Source: Kutzneria sp. 744
GTDB taxonomy: Bacteria; Actinomycetota; Actinomycetes; Mycobacteriales; Pseudonocardiaceae
Length of the DNA stretch: 32,235 nucleotides
NCBI RefSeq assembly: GCF_000568255.1
Contig: NZ_KK037166.1
Coordinates: 810,111 to 842,345 of the forward strand
Reading direction: 5' to 3'
Every line of letters starts with the position of its first letter. The first letter of the stretch is position 1. Positions 1 through 17,883 of this stretch are shown here, in pieces. The notes beneath the pieces are model-generated. The model searched no databases, was not told where the DNA came from, and saw nothing but the letters and a program-made list of their open reading frames with translations. A program made the position numbers and the translations under genes.

Positions 1-1479
1 CGGCACCTGCACGACCGTCAGCGAGTACGGCGCGACGGTGACCGAGGTCGCCGGGGACTGGGTGGTGCTGGTGATGGCGGTGCCGTTGTTGGCCAGTGTG
101 AACACCGTCGGCGATCCCGAGGGCGTGAAGTTGTTGTAGTTCAGGTTGACCGTGTATGTGGTGCTCGGATCCTCGTTGTCTATCAGCACGTCCAGGCTGC
201 CGTTCGCGCGGCGCACCGCATGCGTGCGCACCACCGCGTTGGCCGACGAGGAGGTGACCATCTGGTCGCCCGGAGAACCCAGCTTGGACAGCATCTGGAT
301 CGCGTAGTACGGCGAGAACGGCGTGTTCACCGCCGGCTCGGTGACGCCGCTTCCGTTGGCGCCGCTGGAGAAGATGCCCTGGTCGCCGTAGTCCTGCGCG
401 CCGTTGACCACGCTCGGCGTGCCGGGGCCGTTGTGCTCGTTCCACCAGTCCACATTGGTGACGCCGTGCTCCAGCCAGCTCATGTACATGTCCGCGCCGA
501 ACAGGGCGGCCGGCTGGGTGTCGAGGTCGATGGTGGAGTTGGTCTCGGTGACGACGATCTTCACCCCGGCCGGGTCGACCTTGGCGTACTGGCTGATCTG
601 CGACCGCAGTGTGGACATGACGCCGGGGATGTCGTTGGGATCGGTCAGCATCCCGGCCGTGGTCGACCCGCCCGGGTAGTAGTGCACGATCACGCAGTCG
701 GTCTTGGCGCCCAGCGCGGTCAACACGGTCTGGTTCCAGGGCTGCGGGCTGGTCGTCGGGTTGGTCACGCCGTCCGGCCAGTACCCGGGCGTGGTCAGCA
801 CCGCGCAGACGTGGATGTTCGGGCTCGCCGCCTTCATCGCCGTGCTGTACTTCAGCACGTTGGCCGCGTACGTGGCCGGCCCGCAGTTGTAGGTCTGGGC
901 CGGCGCGCTGCCGACGGTCACCGGCTTGCCCGCCGCGTCGGTGCAGTGGCTGTCGGCCTCCCAGTTCGCCCCGTAGGTCCCGTTGCCGTAGACCTCGTTG
1001 CCCACCTCCCAGTACGAGATCCCGTAGTTGTTGGTGACATCGGCTTCGCGCACCCACGCCTGCGCCAGCGCGTCGGTGCCGGTGCCGTAGTTGACCGTGA
1101 TGATCGGGTTCGTCCCGGTGGCCTGCGCCGTCTTCATGAAGTCGGCGAAGCTGGTGTTCGGCGCGTCGTATCCGCCCTGGGCCACATTGGTCTGCCAGTT
1201 GTAGATGTCCGCGTAGGAGCCGCCGGGATAACGCAGCGCCGTGATGCCGGCCGCCTTGACGAGGCCGGGGATCGCCGGGTCGTTCATGTGTCCGTCGTAG
1301 ACGGCGGTGTTGAGGCCGATCGCGTTCGATGGTATGGAACCGAGTCCGCCGGCCGCGTTGACGGAGACCGTGGTGCCGGCCGCGGTCGCGGCAACGGCCG
1401 GCCCGGTGAGGCCGGCGGCGGCGAGCGCCATCACGGCGATCCCGGTGACACCGCGGACCCATCGTTCGTTTCTGTCCAT
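1..1479 (-). CDS. Secreted alpha-L-arabinofuranosidase, GH51-like clan GH-A enzyme (3' end cut by window)
   Basis: Translation gives a signal peptide (basic start, hydrophobic residues about 11-30, AVAA cleavage region) and then a clan GH-A type (beta/alpha)8 barrel. The acid/base Glu sits in EVGNEVYG near residue 162, and the likely nucleophile Glu in VVTETNS near residue 320. A beta-sandwich follows (HAVRRANGSLDVLIDNEDPS), typical of secreted actinobacterial arabinofuranosidases. The enzyme would release arabinose side chains from arabinan, arabinoxylan or arabinogalactan outside the cell. The start at 1479 follows a GGAAGGGGAA ribosome site at suitable spacing. The frame is still open at position 1, so any C-terminal carbohydrate-binding module lies outside the window. 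It diverges from the GH5 gene. The secreted-glycosidase call is firm; the GH51 placement is by motif only. Confidence 0.72.
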   Translation of the reverse strand, partial: MDRNERWVRGVTGIAVMALAAAGLTGPAVAATAAGTTVSVNAAGGLGSIPSNAIGLNTAVYDGHMNDPAIPGLVKAAGITALRYPGGSYADIYNWQTNVAQGGYDAPNTSFADFMKTAQATGTNPIITVNYGTGTDALAQAWVREADVTNNYGISYWEVGNEVYGNGTYGANWEADSHCTDAAGKPVTVGSAPAQTYNCGPATYAANVLKYSTAMKAASPNIHVCAVLTTPGYWPDGVTNPTTSPQPWNQTVLTALGAKTDCVIVHYYPGGSTTAGMLTDPNDIPGVMSTLRSQISQYAKVDPAGVKIVVTETNSTIDLDTQPAALFGADMYMSWLEHGVTNVDWWNEHNGPGTPSVVNGAQDYGDQGIFSSGANGSGVTEPAVNTPFSPYYAIQMLSKLGSPGDQMVTSSSANAVVRTHAVRRANGSLDVLIDNEDPSTTYTVNLNYNNFTPSGSPTVFTLANNGTAITSTTQSPATSVTVAPYSLTVVQVP

Positions 1480-1739
1480 TCGATCATTCCCCTTCCGTCG
1501 TTCGCCTCGAATTACAAACCCTGTGCGGAGGTGTCCACCGCGACCGCCGACGCGGTGTCGTCGAATCGAGTCGAAGTCGCATGTCAGTACGGACCAGCTG
1601 GCCCAAGGGACCATGGAACTTACATGCGGCAAGGGAAGTCGACCGCGCGCGGCGTGCGCTGCGACCGGTGTCCCTGCTACGGTCCGGACGGATCATCGTT
1701 GTCCACCAAGGAAATAATGCCGGCGCGGGAGGAATGACC
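1480..1739. promoter_or_regulatory. Divergent intergenic region, arabinofuranosidase / GH5
   Basis: This 260 bp region separates two divergent secreted-enzyme genes and must hold both promoters. I see the two ribosome sites (minus strand before 1479; GGGAGGA at 1727-1733 on plus) but no convincing -35/-10 pair and no clear palindromic operator. Open frames across it look like read-through shadows. Confidence 0.4.
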
Positions 1740-3152
1740 ATGAGATCAATCGTGTCGAGGGTGGTGGCGGTGTTCGTGCTCGCCGCGGGAACGCTGGTCG
1801 CCGGCCAACACCCGGCCCTCGCGTCCACGAGTCAGTTCCGCGGCGTGAACTGGGCCGACCAGCGGGACAACTTCGTCAACGGCGTGCTGTACGTGTCCGG
1901 GCTCGGCGCCTCGGACACCTACTCCTCCGCCGCCACCGTGGCCGACCGCGTCGTCGGGCAGCTGGACTCGATCACCGGCGCCAACACCGTCCGGATGCCG
2001 ATCAACGAGCCGACCGTCGCCAACTACTGGGGCACCTACACCGGCGCGATCGACACCGCGCTGACCAAGGGCCGGGTGATCCTCGCCTACTGGGCCTACA
2101 CCGGTGGAAAACCGACCAGCACCACCGGGTTCAACCAGATGTGGGACAAGGTCGTCGCCCGGTACGCCGGCAACGCCAACGCCTACTTCGAGGTCATCAA
2201 CGAACCCTACGGCTACAGCGCCGCATCCCTCGACAACGCCTACAACGACTGGCTGTCCCGCTACTCCAGCGTGCCGCGCGGCCGGGTGATCCTCGACGGC
2301 ACCGGGGACGCCCAGAACGTCGCCGCCGTCGGCAACGACCACCGCCTCGACAACACCCTGCTGGCCGTGCACGACTACTCCTTCTTCGCCGGCTACGAGG
2401 ACGAAACCGAGTGGTCCAACCACATCGCCAACTCCATCGGCGGCTACGCCAGCCGCACCGTGGCCACCGAATGGGGCGGCCCGATGGGCCCGGGCAGCAA
2501 GAACGGCGTCCACTACGACCCCATCGACTACAGCATCCCCAGCGGCTCCTTCTTCGCCGACTACATCCGCGGCGTCAGCAGCGAACTGCGCAGCCTCGGC
2601 ATGGGCAGCGTCTTCTGGCCCGGCCTGCGTGACGGCGACTGGTACAGCCTCACCACCAAGACCGGGACCGGCGCCAACATCGCGCTGTCACTGGTGAATC
2701 CGTCCGGCCTGACCCGACTGCAGTACGCGTGGGGTATCGGCAACGGGGGCGGCACGTACGTGCGGATCGTCAACGCCGCCAACGGCCTGTACGTCGACGC
2801 TGCCGGCGGCGCCGAGGCTGTCGAGCGCAGCGGCGACAGCGGCCGCTACGAGCAGCAGTGGACCGTCGAGAACGACGGGAACTACGTCCGCGTCAAGAAC
2901 CGCGCCTCCGGCCTCTACCTCGACGGCCAGGGCAACACGACCGACGGCGCGGTGGTGGGCCAGCGCGGCGACACCAACGCCACCAGTCAACAGTGGACAG
3001 TGCTGACCGACGGCAACAACGTGCGGATCAAGAACCGCGCCACCGGCAAGTTCGTCGACGGCATGGGCCGCACCGGCAGCGGCGGCGATCTGGGCCAGTG
3101 GAGCGACACCAACAGCGCCAACCAGCAGTGGCGGATCGTCGCCGCCGGCTGA
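1740..3152 (+). CDS. Secreted GH5 family glycoside hydrolase with C-terminal ricin-type lectin domain
   Basis: This is a 470-residue secreted enzyme. A signal peptide (about 1-29, ending PALAS) precedes a GH5 (beta/alpha)8 barrel starting FRGVNW, with acid/base Glu155 in EVINEPYG and nucleophile Glu244 in VATEWGG. From about residue 345 there are three lectin repeats, each with an LYVD/LYLD/KFVD core and a QQW motif. They belong to the more degenerate ricin subtype also seen on the GH29 protein. ATG 1740 is chosen because GGGAGGA lies six bases upstream; ATG 1734 sits directly on that site. GH5 is polyspecific. Galactanase, mannanase or glucanase activity are all possible, and the neighbours (arabinofuranosidases, beta-galactosidases) make an arabinogalactan-directed enzyme attractive but unproven. 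Confidence 0.85.
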   Translation: MRSIVSRVVAVFVLAAGTLVAGQHPALASTSQFRGVNWADQRDNFVNGVLYVSGLGASDTYSSAATVADRVVGQLDSITGANTVRMPINEPTVANYWGTYTGAIDTALTKGRVILAYWAYTGGKPTSTTGFNQMWDKVVARYAGNANAYFEVINEPYGYSAASLDNAYNDWLSRYSSVPRGRVILDGTGDAQNVAAVGNDHRLDNTLLAVHDYSFFAGYEDETEWSNHIANSIGGYASRTVATEWGGPMGPGSKNGVHYDPIDYSIPSGSFFADYIRGVSSELRSLGMGSVFWPGLRDGDWYSLTTKTGTGANIALSLVNPSGLTRLQYAWGIGNGGGTYVRIVNAANGLYVDAAGGAEAVERSGDSGRYEQQWTVENDGNYVRVKNRASGLYLDGQGNTTDGAVVGQRGDTNATSQQWTVLTDGNNVRIKNRATGKFVDGMGRTGSGGDLGQWSDTNSANQQWRIVAAG

Positions 3153-3287
3153 GGCGCGGCCGAGCATGACTCGGCATCGAAACTGTCGAATGCCCCCGAT
3201 CCGCCGCGACCGGACGGGCACGGCCGGACCAGCTCCGTTCCCCCGGCCGGCCTAGGACTTCACTTTCCGTTGCGGTGACACACATCA

Positions 3288-3320
3288 ACGGCCCCGCCGG
3301 CGTAAGGCCGGCGGGGCCGT
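3288..3320 (+). terminator. Strong hairpin, terminator after the GH5 gene
   Basis: A perfect 14 bp inverted repeat (3288-3301 with 3307-3320, loop GTAAG) lies 135 bp after the GH5 stop and just before the lectin gene. No T-run follows, which is common for actinobacterial terminators. Confidence 0.65.
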
Positions 3321-3324
3321 CGCG

Positions 3325-3330
3325 TAAGCT
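3325..3330 (+). promoter_or_regulatory. Candidate -10 element (TAAGCT), possible leaderless start
   Basis: TAAGCT fits TANNNT and lies nine bases before the lectin ATG at 3340, which has no recognisable ribosome binding site. Leaderless transcription is common in actinobacteria and would explain both facts. Confidence 0.35.
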
Positions 3331-3339
3331 GCGCGCGCT

Positions 3340-4184
3340 ATGGAGCCCTTCGACGATCAGCCGCGACATCGCGGTCGGCAGCGGGTCGACGCGGCGGTGG
3401 TGTGGACGGCCACGGCCGGCGCGTTGGTGTGCTCGGTGGTGATCTTCCTGGCGACCAACTGGCCGTCGCCGGAGCCCGTGGCCGTGCCGGCGCCCTCGTC
3501 GGAATGGCGATTCCCGGTCACGCCGTCGTCCACGGTCGACGCCGGCACACCCGGCTCTCCGCTCGACGTGGTGGCGCCGCCGCAGGCCATGCCCACCGTC
3601 TCTTCACCGCCCCGCGTGGGCACATCCACCATCACGACGGCGAACCCGACGCAGCCCCAACCTGCGCCGGAGAATACCACGACCGCGCCGCGGCCCGCCG
3701 GCACCCAGGTCCGGGCCGCCGGCAAGTGCCTGGACGTGCCGAACTCCACCACCACGCCCGGCACGCAGCTCCAGATCTGGTCCTGCAGCGGGCGTCCCAA
3801 CCAGGCCTGGTCCCGCACTCCGTCCTGTCTTTGGTTTGCCACTTTTGAACTCCCGGAACGAACGTCCGTGTTTGGTGCTGGGTTTGGAGTGGATATAGCT
3901 AATATCTCGGTAATAACGATCGGCCGAGACCCGACCGAGAGCCGACGCTGCAATGGCGAGACTGGATAACAGGCATGTACCCGGAAAGGAAGCTATTTTT
4001 AACTCCGAAGCGATAATAGGAGACCCCAAACCAACCAGCAGTGGCTGGTCGGCCCGGGCGGCACGATCACCGGTGTCCAGTCGGGACTGTGCCTGGACGT
4101 GACGGGAGGGTCCACCGCCGATGGGGCCCAGGTCGAGTTGTGGACCTGCAACGGCCAGACCAATCAGCGGTGGACCCTCGGTTA
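3340..4184 (+). pseudogene. Membrane-anchored ricin-type lectin gene interrupted by an AT-richer patch
   Basis: The intact 5' part encodes a short cytoplasmic N-terminus, one transmembrane segment (about residues 20-42), a Pro/Ser/Thr-rich linker, and the first lectin repeat ([16 protein letters not shown], then WSCSGRPNQAW) up to about 3825. The third repeat resumes at about 4030 with [22 protein letters not shown] and TNQRWTLG, ending at TAG 4182-4184. By comparison with intact paralogues about 34 residues of the middle repeat are missing. They are replaced by 204 bp of about 50% GC. Both halves are in the same frame, but TAA at 3967-3969 inside the patch would stop translation at 209 residues. 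The original product was probably a type II membrane lectin holding polysaccharide at the cell surface. It converges on the GH59 gene with an 8 bp gap. Confidence 0.78.
3826..4029. other. AT-richer foreign-looking patch inside the lectin gene
   Basis: By hand count about 103 of 204 bases are G or C, against roughly 70% in flanking genes. The patch replaces part of a lectin repeat. An 8 bp inverted repeat lies at its edges (TTGGTTTG 3831-3838 and CAAACCAA 4027-4034). It contains a small hairpin GATAT-AGCTA-ATATC (3892-3906) and a CTCGG/CCGAG pairing further on. It has no long open frame or recognisable transposase. Exact edges are inferred from where paralogous lectin sequence stops and restarts. 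Confidence 0.55.
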
Positions 4185-4192
4185 GCCGTTCC

Positions 4193-8219
<4,027 letters not shown>

Positions 8220-8242
8220 TGCCGGAATCGTTCGCGGCCGGT

Positions 8243-8253
8243 TGAAACTTTCA
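8243..8253. promoter_or_regulatory. TGAAACTTTCA palindrome, xylanase-type operator candidate
   Basis: An 11 bp odd palindrome lies between the xylanase operon and the divergent five-gene operon. From general knowledge, GAAA-N-TTTC/CGAA-N-TTCG type palindromes occur upstream of actinomycete xylanase and xylosidase genes. A related site lies at 20736-20748 in this window. Confidence 0.5.
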
Positions 8254-8304
8254 CCCGCCGCCGGCGCGTCCCAGCAGGGCCACGCATGAGTACGAAACAT
8301 GCCG

Positions 8305-8334
8305 TTGACCCCCGGACGCCCCCGTCCGTAGCAT
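8305..8334 (+). promoter_or_regulatory. Candidate promoter of the five-gene plus-strand operon
   Basis: TTGACC (8305-8310) and TAGCAT (8329-8334) are separated by 18 bases. The start of transcription would lie near 8341, giving a leader of about 155 bases before the first gene at 8496. I see no riboswitch or leader peptide in that leader. Confidence 0.5.
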
Positions 8335-8495
8335 CCGGCCCCGCCGGCGAACCGATTCGACCGGCTGTCTGTGCGGCAACAGGGAAGGAATCGGCCGGGG
8401 CCCGGCAGCCCGAGGTCGGTTCCGCCCCGACAGGTCACATCGTCAGCTCGCCCGATGAGTTCTACACATCGTCGTGCGGTACCCAGGAGGAGCCG

Positions 8496-12751
<4,256 letters not shown>

Positions 12752-12763
12752 CGGGAGTGGACA

Positions 12764-14209
12764 ATGTGGTCTCGAATCGCGATAGCGCTCGCCCTGCTGG
12801 CGGCCGCGGTGACGTGGTCGGCGCCGGCATCGGCGGCCGCCACCGGCCCCTGTGACATCTACGCCGCCGGCGGCACGCCGTGCGTGGCCGCGCACAGCAC
12901 CGTGCGCGCGCTGTACGGCTCGTACAACGGCAGCCTCTACCAGGTCCGGCGTTCGTCGGACAACACCACCAGGAACATCGGGGTCCTGACGCCGGGCGGC
13001 GTCGCGGACGCCGCCGCGCAGGATTCGTTCTGCGCCGGCACCTCCTGCGTCATCACCGTGCTCTACGACCAGTCCAGTCACGGCAACGACATGTGGTACC
13101 AGGGATCGAGCGCCGTTCCCGGCTCGAACCAGAGCAGCCCCACGAACGCGACGGCCGAGTCGCTGACGGTCGGCGGGGACAAGGCCTACGCGCTGCACAC
13201 GAACCCCGGGAACAGCTACTGGCGCGACGGCCATCTCACGGGAATTCCCACCGGCACCGCGCCCGAAGGCATGTACATGATCACCAGCGGCACGCATGTC
13301 AACGGCGGCTGCTGCTTCGACTACGGCAACAGCGAAACCACCAGGAAGGCCGACGCGGCGGGCGCGATGGACGCCATCAACTTCAGCACCTCGTGCTGGT
13401 TCGGCGGCTGCACCGGAAGCGGCCCGTGGGTCCAGGCCGACCTCGAATGGGGGCTCTACCCCGGCGGAAGCCAGCAGTGGAACCCCAACCAGCGCGCCTT
13501 CACCAACAAGTACGTCACGGCGATGCTGAAGAACAACGGCACCTCCCGCTTCGCGCTCAAGGGGGCCAACGCGCAGGCCGGCAGCCTGACGACCCTCTGG
13601 GACGGCTCGCTGCCGCCCGGCTACAGCCCGATGAAGAAGCAGGGCGCCATCGTGCTGGGCAGTGGCGGCGACTGCTGCAAGCCCGGCGGCGGGGCCAACC
13701 TGAGCGCGGGCACCTTCTACGAGGGCGCGATGGTGGCCGGCTACCCGTCCGACGCGACGGAGAACGCGGTGCAGGCCAACATCGTCGCGGCCGGGTTGGG
13801 CGGCGGCGCCAGCAGCGGCTCGACCGGGCCGATGCACGCGGTCGGCGCCGGCAAGTGCCTGGACGTCAACAACATGAGCACGACGCCGGGCACCCAGCTG
13901 CAGATCTGGGACTGCAACGGCGGCGCCAACCAGGCGTGGACCCGGACCGCGAGCGGGCAGCTGACCGTCTACAGCGGCAGCAGCACGATGTGCATGACCG
14001 CGGCCAACACCACTGCCGGCACGCCGGTCGCGATCCAACCCTGCGGCAGCGCGACGAACCAGCAGTGGCACTTCAACGACGACGGCACGGCCACCGGCGT
14101 CCAGTCCGGGCTGTGCCTGGACGTGAGCGGCGCCTCGACCGCCAACGGCGCCAAGGTCCAGCTCTGGACGTGCAACCACGGCAGCAACCAACAGTGGACG
14201 CTCGGCTGA
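12764..14209 (+). CDS. Secreted GH54 alpha-L-arabinofuranosidase with CBM13 (copy 1)
   Basis: A 481-residue secreted enzyme. The signal peptide (about 1-25, PASAAA) precedes a GH54 (AbfB-type) catalytic domain beginning [19 protein letters not shown]. It has the vicinal cysteine pair Cys183-Cys184 in NGGCCFDYGN, the nucleophile candidate Glu228 in WVQADLEWG and the acid candidate Asp304 in LGSGGDCC, then TFYEGAMVAGYPSD. These correspond to the Glu and Asp pair known from the fungal GH54 enzyme. Fungal GH54 has a C-terminal CBM42; here the partner is a ricin/CBM13 module (about 355-481) instead. The protein releases terminal arabinofuranose from arabinan or arabinoxylan. It begins 12 bp after the previous stop, with GGGAG upstream. 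The loop around Asp304 carries an unusual CysCys insertion absent from copy 2. Confidence 0.92.
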   Translation: MWSRIAIALALLAAAVTWSAPASAAATGPCDIYAAGGTPCVAAHSTVRALYGSYNGSLYQVRRSSDNTTRNIGVLTPGGVADAAAQDSFCAGTSCVITVLYDQSSHGNDMWYQGSSAVPGSNQSSPTNATAESLTVGGDKAYALHTNPGNSYWRDGHLTGIPTGTAPEGMYMITSGTHVNGGCCFDYGNSETTRKADAAGAMDAINFSTSCWFGGCTGSGPWVQADLEWGLYPGGSQQWNPNQRAFTNKYVTAMLKNNGTSRFALKGANAQAGSLTTLWDGSLPPGYSPMKKQGAIVLGSGGDCCKPGGGANLSAGTFYEGAMVAGYPSDATENAVQANIVAAGLGGGASSGSTGPMHAVGAGKCLDVNNMSTTPGTQLQIWDCNGGANQAWTRTASGQLTVYSGSSTMCMTAANTTAGTPVAIQPCGSATNQQWHFNDDGTATGVQSGLCLDVSGASTANGAKVQLWTCNHGSNQQWTLG

Positions 14210-14220
14210 AAGGTTCCACC

Positions 14221-16200
14221 ATGTCCTTGTCCTCCCGCCGGTTCAGCCGGCGCACGCTGCTGAGCGTCGCCGGGTTCACCGGCATCGCCGCGGCCGGCGG
14301 CCTGGTGCGCCCCGGCATCGTCTGGGCCACCGCCGGACCCACCAGCTACAGCCCGACCTGGGCGTCCGTCGACCAGCACCCGCCCGCGCCGGAGTGGTAC
14401 CAGGACGCCAAGTTCGGCATCTACTACCACTGGGGCGTGTTCAGCGTCCCCGCGTTCGGCAACGAGTGGTACCCGCGCAACATGTACAACAACGGGTCGG
14501 CCGAGAACAACCACCACAAGGCCGTGTACGGCGACCCGTCGGTGTGGCCGTACCAGAACTTCATCCTCGGCGCCTCGGACAAGGCCGGCAACCGGGTGCA
14601 GTTCGCGCCGAAGCTGGCCTCGGCGGGCGGCAACTTCGACCCCGACTCGTGGGCAAAGCTGTTCGCGGCCGCCGGCGCGAAGTTCGCCGGGCCGGTCGCC
14701 GAGCACCACGACGGCTACTCGATGTGGAACAGCGGCGTCAACGAGTGGAACTCGGTCAAGACCGGTCCCAAGCTCGATCTGCTGCGGTTGCACGCCGACG
14801 CGATCCGCGGCCAGGGGCTGAAGCTGGTGGCGGCCCTGCATCACGCCTACCACTTCAACGGCTACTACCAGTACGTGCCGTACCAGTCGACCGAGTCGCT
14901 GCGCCGGCTGTTCGGCCAGAACGGCTCGGCCGCCGAGAACCAGCTGTGGTACGACAAGCTCCAGGAGGTCATCGACGGCTACCAGCCCGACCTCGTCTAC
15001 CAGGACTTCGACCTGGGCCTGGTGGACGAGTCGAGGCGGCTGGCCTTCCTCGCCCACTACTACAACCAGGCGGTGGCCTGGAACCGGGACGTGGTCGCCA
15101 CCTACAAGGACGGCCTGGACAACAAGGGCGAGGTCTACGACTTCGAACGCGGCGGCCCGACCAGCCTGCAGTTCCCGTACTGGCAGACCGACGACAGCAT
15201 CTCCCCCACCAGCTGGTGCTACACCGTCGGCCTGAGCTACTACTCGGCGAAGTCGCTGCTGCACTCGCTGGTCGACCGGGTCTGCAAGAACGGCAACCTC
15301 CAGCTCAACATCGCCCCGATGGCCGACGGCACCATTCCCGACCAGCAGCGGACGATCCTGCTCAGCATCGGGGACCACCTCAAGCGCTTCGGCGAGTCGA
15401 TCTACGCCACCCGGGCCTGGACCGTCTACGGCGAGGGCCCGACGCAGATGGGCGGCAGCGGCCCGAAGGAGGGCACGAACCGGGACATCCGGTTCACCCG
15501 CAGCAAGGACAACACCGTCCTGTACGCCACGGTCCTGGGTTGGCAGGGCAGCACCCTCACCATCACCAGCCTGGGCTCCAACCAGGTCAGCCTGGCCAAC
15601 CTGAAATCCGCACAGTTGCTCGGCCCCACCGCCGGCACGTACGTCGACCTGCCGACCCGCACCCAGGACGGCGGCGGGCTGCACCTCACCATGCCCTCGT
15701 CCAATCCCCCGTTCGACGCGCTGGCCTACGTGGTCAAGCTGACCTTCACCGGCCAGATCCCCACGCCCGGCTCGGGCCCGCTGCCCACCGCCTGGGCGCG
15801 GATCGCCAACGGCACCACCGGTCTGGTGCTGGACGGCGGCGGCAGCGTCGCCGCCGGCTCCCGGGTCAAGCAGTGGAACTGGGACGGCAGCAACAACCTC
15901 CAGTGGCAGCTGGTCGACGCCGGCGGCGGCTACTACCGCATCGTCAACCGCACCGACGGCCTGGTCATCGACAGCGGCGGCAACACGGCCAACGGCGCCA
16001 CCCCCGTCCAGTCGTCGTGGAACGGCGGCAACAACCAGCAGTGGCGGCTCAACAGCATGGGCAACGGCCTTTACCAGATCATCAACCGCGGCACCGGCAC
16101 CGCCCTGGACGGCGCGGGCGATCGCACCGTCGGCGACCCCGTCGTTCTGTGGGCTCCGAACAACAGCACCAACAACCAGTGGACCATCACCGCCGTCTGA
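14221..16200 (+). CDS. Tat-exported GH29 alpha-L-fucosidase with ricin-type lectin domain
   Basis: A 659-residue protein. The N-terminus RRFSRRTLLSVAGF with a following hydrophobic stretch is a twin-arginine signal, unlike the Sec-type signals of its neighbours. The catalytic domain (about 45-420) shows AKFGIYYHWGVFSVP, EHHDGYSMWNS and PDLVYQDFD, with Asp262 the likely nucleophile, and NGNLQLNIAPMADGTIP. A beta-sandwich and a three-repeat lectin domain (about 525-659, LVLDGGGS, LQWQL, LVIDSGGN, QQWRL, TALDGAGD, NQWTI) follow, of the same subtype as on the GH5 protein. It removes alpha-L-fucose, present on xyloglucan and on arabinogalactan proteins. It starts 11 bp after the GH54 stop with GAAAGG upstream, within the operon. 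Confidence 0.92.
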   Translation: MSLSSRRFSRRTLLSVAGFTGIAAAGGLVRPGIVWATAGPTSYSPTWASVDQHPPAPEWYQDAKFGIYYHWGVFSVPAFGNEWYPRNMYNNGSAENNHHKAVYGDPSVWPYQNFILGASDKAGNRVQFAPKLASAGGNFDPDSWAKLFAAAGAKFAGPVAEHHDGYSMWNSGVNEWNSVKTGPKLDLLRLHADAIRGQGLKLVAALHHAYHFNGYYQYVPYQSTESLRRLFGQNGSAAENQLWYDKLQEVIDGYQPDLVYQDFDLGLVDESRRLAFLAHYYNQAVAWNRDVVATYKDGLDNKGEVYDFERGGPTSLQFPYWQTDDSISPTSWCYTVGLSYYSAKSLLHSLVDRVCKNGNLQLNIAPMADGTIPDQQRTILLSIGDHLKRFGESIYATRAWTVYGEGPTQMGGSGPKEGTNRDIRFTRSKDNTVLYATVLGWQGSTLTITSLGSNQVSLANLKSAQLLGPTAGTYVDLPTRTQDGGGLHLTMPSSNPPFDALAYVVKLTFTGQIPTPGSGPLPTAWARIANGTTGLVLDGGGSVAAGSRVKQWNWDGSNNLQWQLVDAGGGYYRIVNRTDGLVIDSGGNTANGATPVQSSWNGGNNQQWRLNSMGNGLYQIINRGTGTALDGAGDRTVGDPVVLWAPNNSTNNQWTITAV

Positions 16201-17679
<1,479 letters not shown>

Positions 17680-17732
17680 TCCCCTGACCGGTCGCCCCGG
17701 GAGCTCCGGGCGGTCCTCCCCTGGCGACCGAA

Positions 17733-17767
17733 ACCGGGCACGGCACGCGAAGCGTGCCGTGCCCGGT
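17733..17767. terminator. Bidirectional terminator hairpin between convergent operons
   Basis: A perfect 16 bp stem (17733-17748 with 17752-17767) with a GAA loop is followed by TCCTTTGTG on plus. On the minus strand it is followed by TTTCGG. It lies 54 bp after the second GH54 gene and 19 bp beyond the end of the GH62 remnant on the opposite strand, so it can serve both directions. Confidence 0.88.
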
Positions 17768-17785
17768 CCTTTGTGTGCGGGGTGG

Positions 17786-17883
17786 TCAGCAGGTGGAGTT
17801 GGTCTGGGTCACCAGGCCCCGCCGCTGCGGATCAGATCGCCGTGGCTGACGTCCTGCGTCCAAGGTGTGCCGCTGAAGGTCGA
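17786..17883 (-). pseudogene. Frameshifted remnant of a GH62-type arabinofuranosidase C-terminus
   Basis: Two minus-strand frames each hold a conserved piece of the same kind of protein. One reads STFSGTPWTQDVSHGDLIRSG (split here as STFSGTPWTQ then DVSHGDLIRSG), the other RGLVTQTNSTC and a stop at 17786. From memory of the family, GH62 arabinofuranosidases have a WTxDISHGDLVR segment followed about 30 residues later by an LPWRxGxLT C-terminus. Here the intervening stretch is missing and the pieces are in different frames. It sits immediately behind the CE1 esterase lectin module. GH43 enzymes with similar endings are an alternative. Confidence 0.6.

Noticed and set aside
220-1737. 505-codon plus-strand open frame opposite the arabinofuranosidase
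   Set aside because: Arg/Val/Gly-rich composition, no family features and complete overlap with a clear minus-strand gene: a high-GC antisense shadow.
1581-1739. Longer GH5 start at 1581
   Set aside because: It would put 53 charged residues before the signal peptide, and there is a good ribosome site for ATG 1740.
3826-4029. Group I/II intron or intein in the lectin gene
   Set aside because: The flanks do not rejoin to a complete lectin repeat (about 34 residues are missing), and I see no group II domain V or intein splice motifs.
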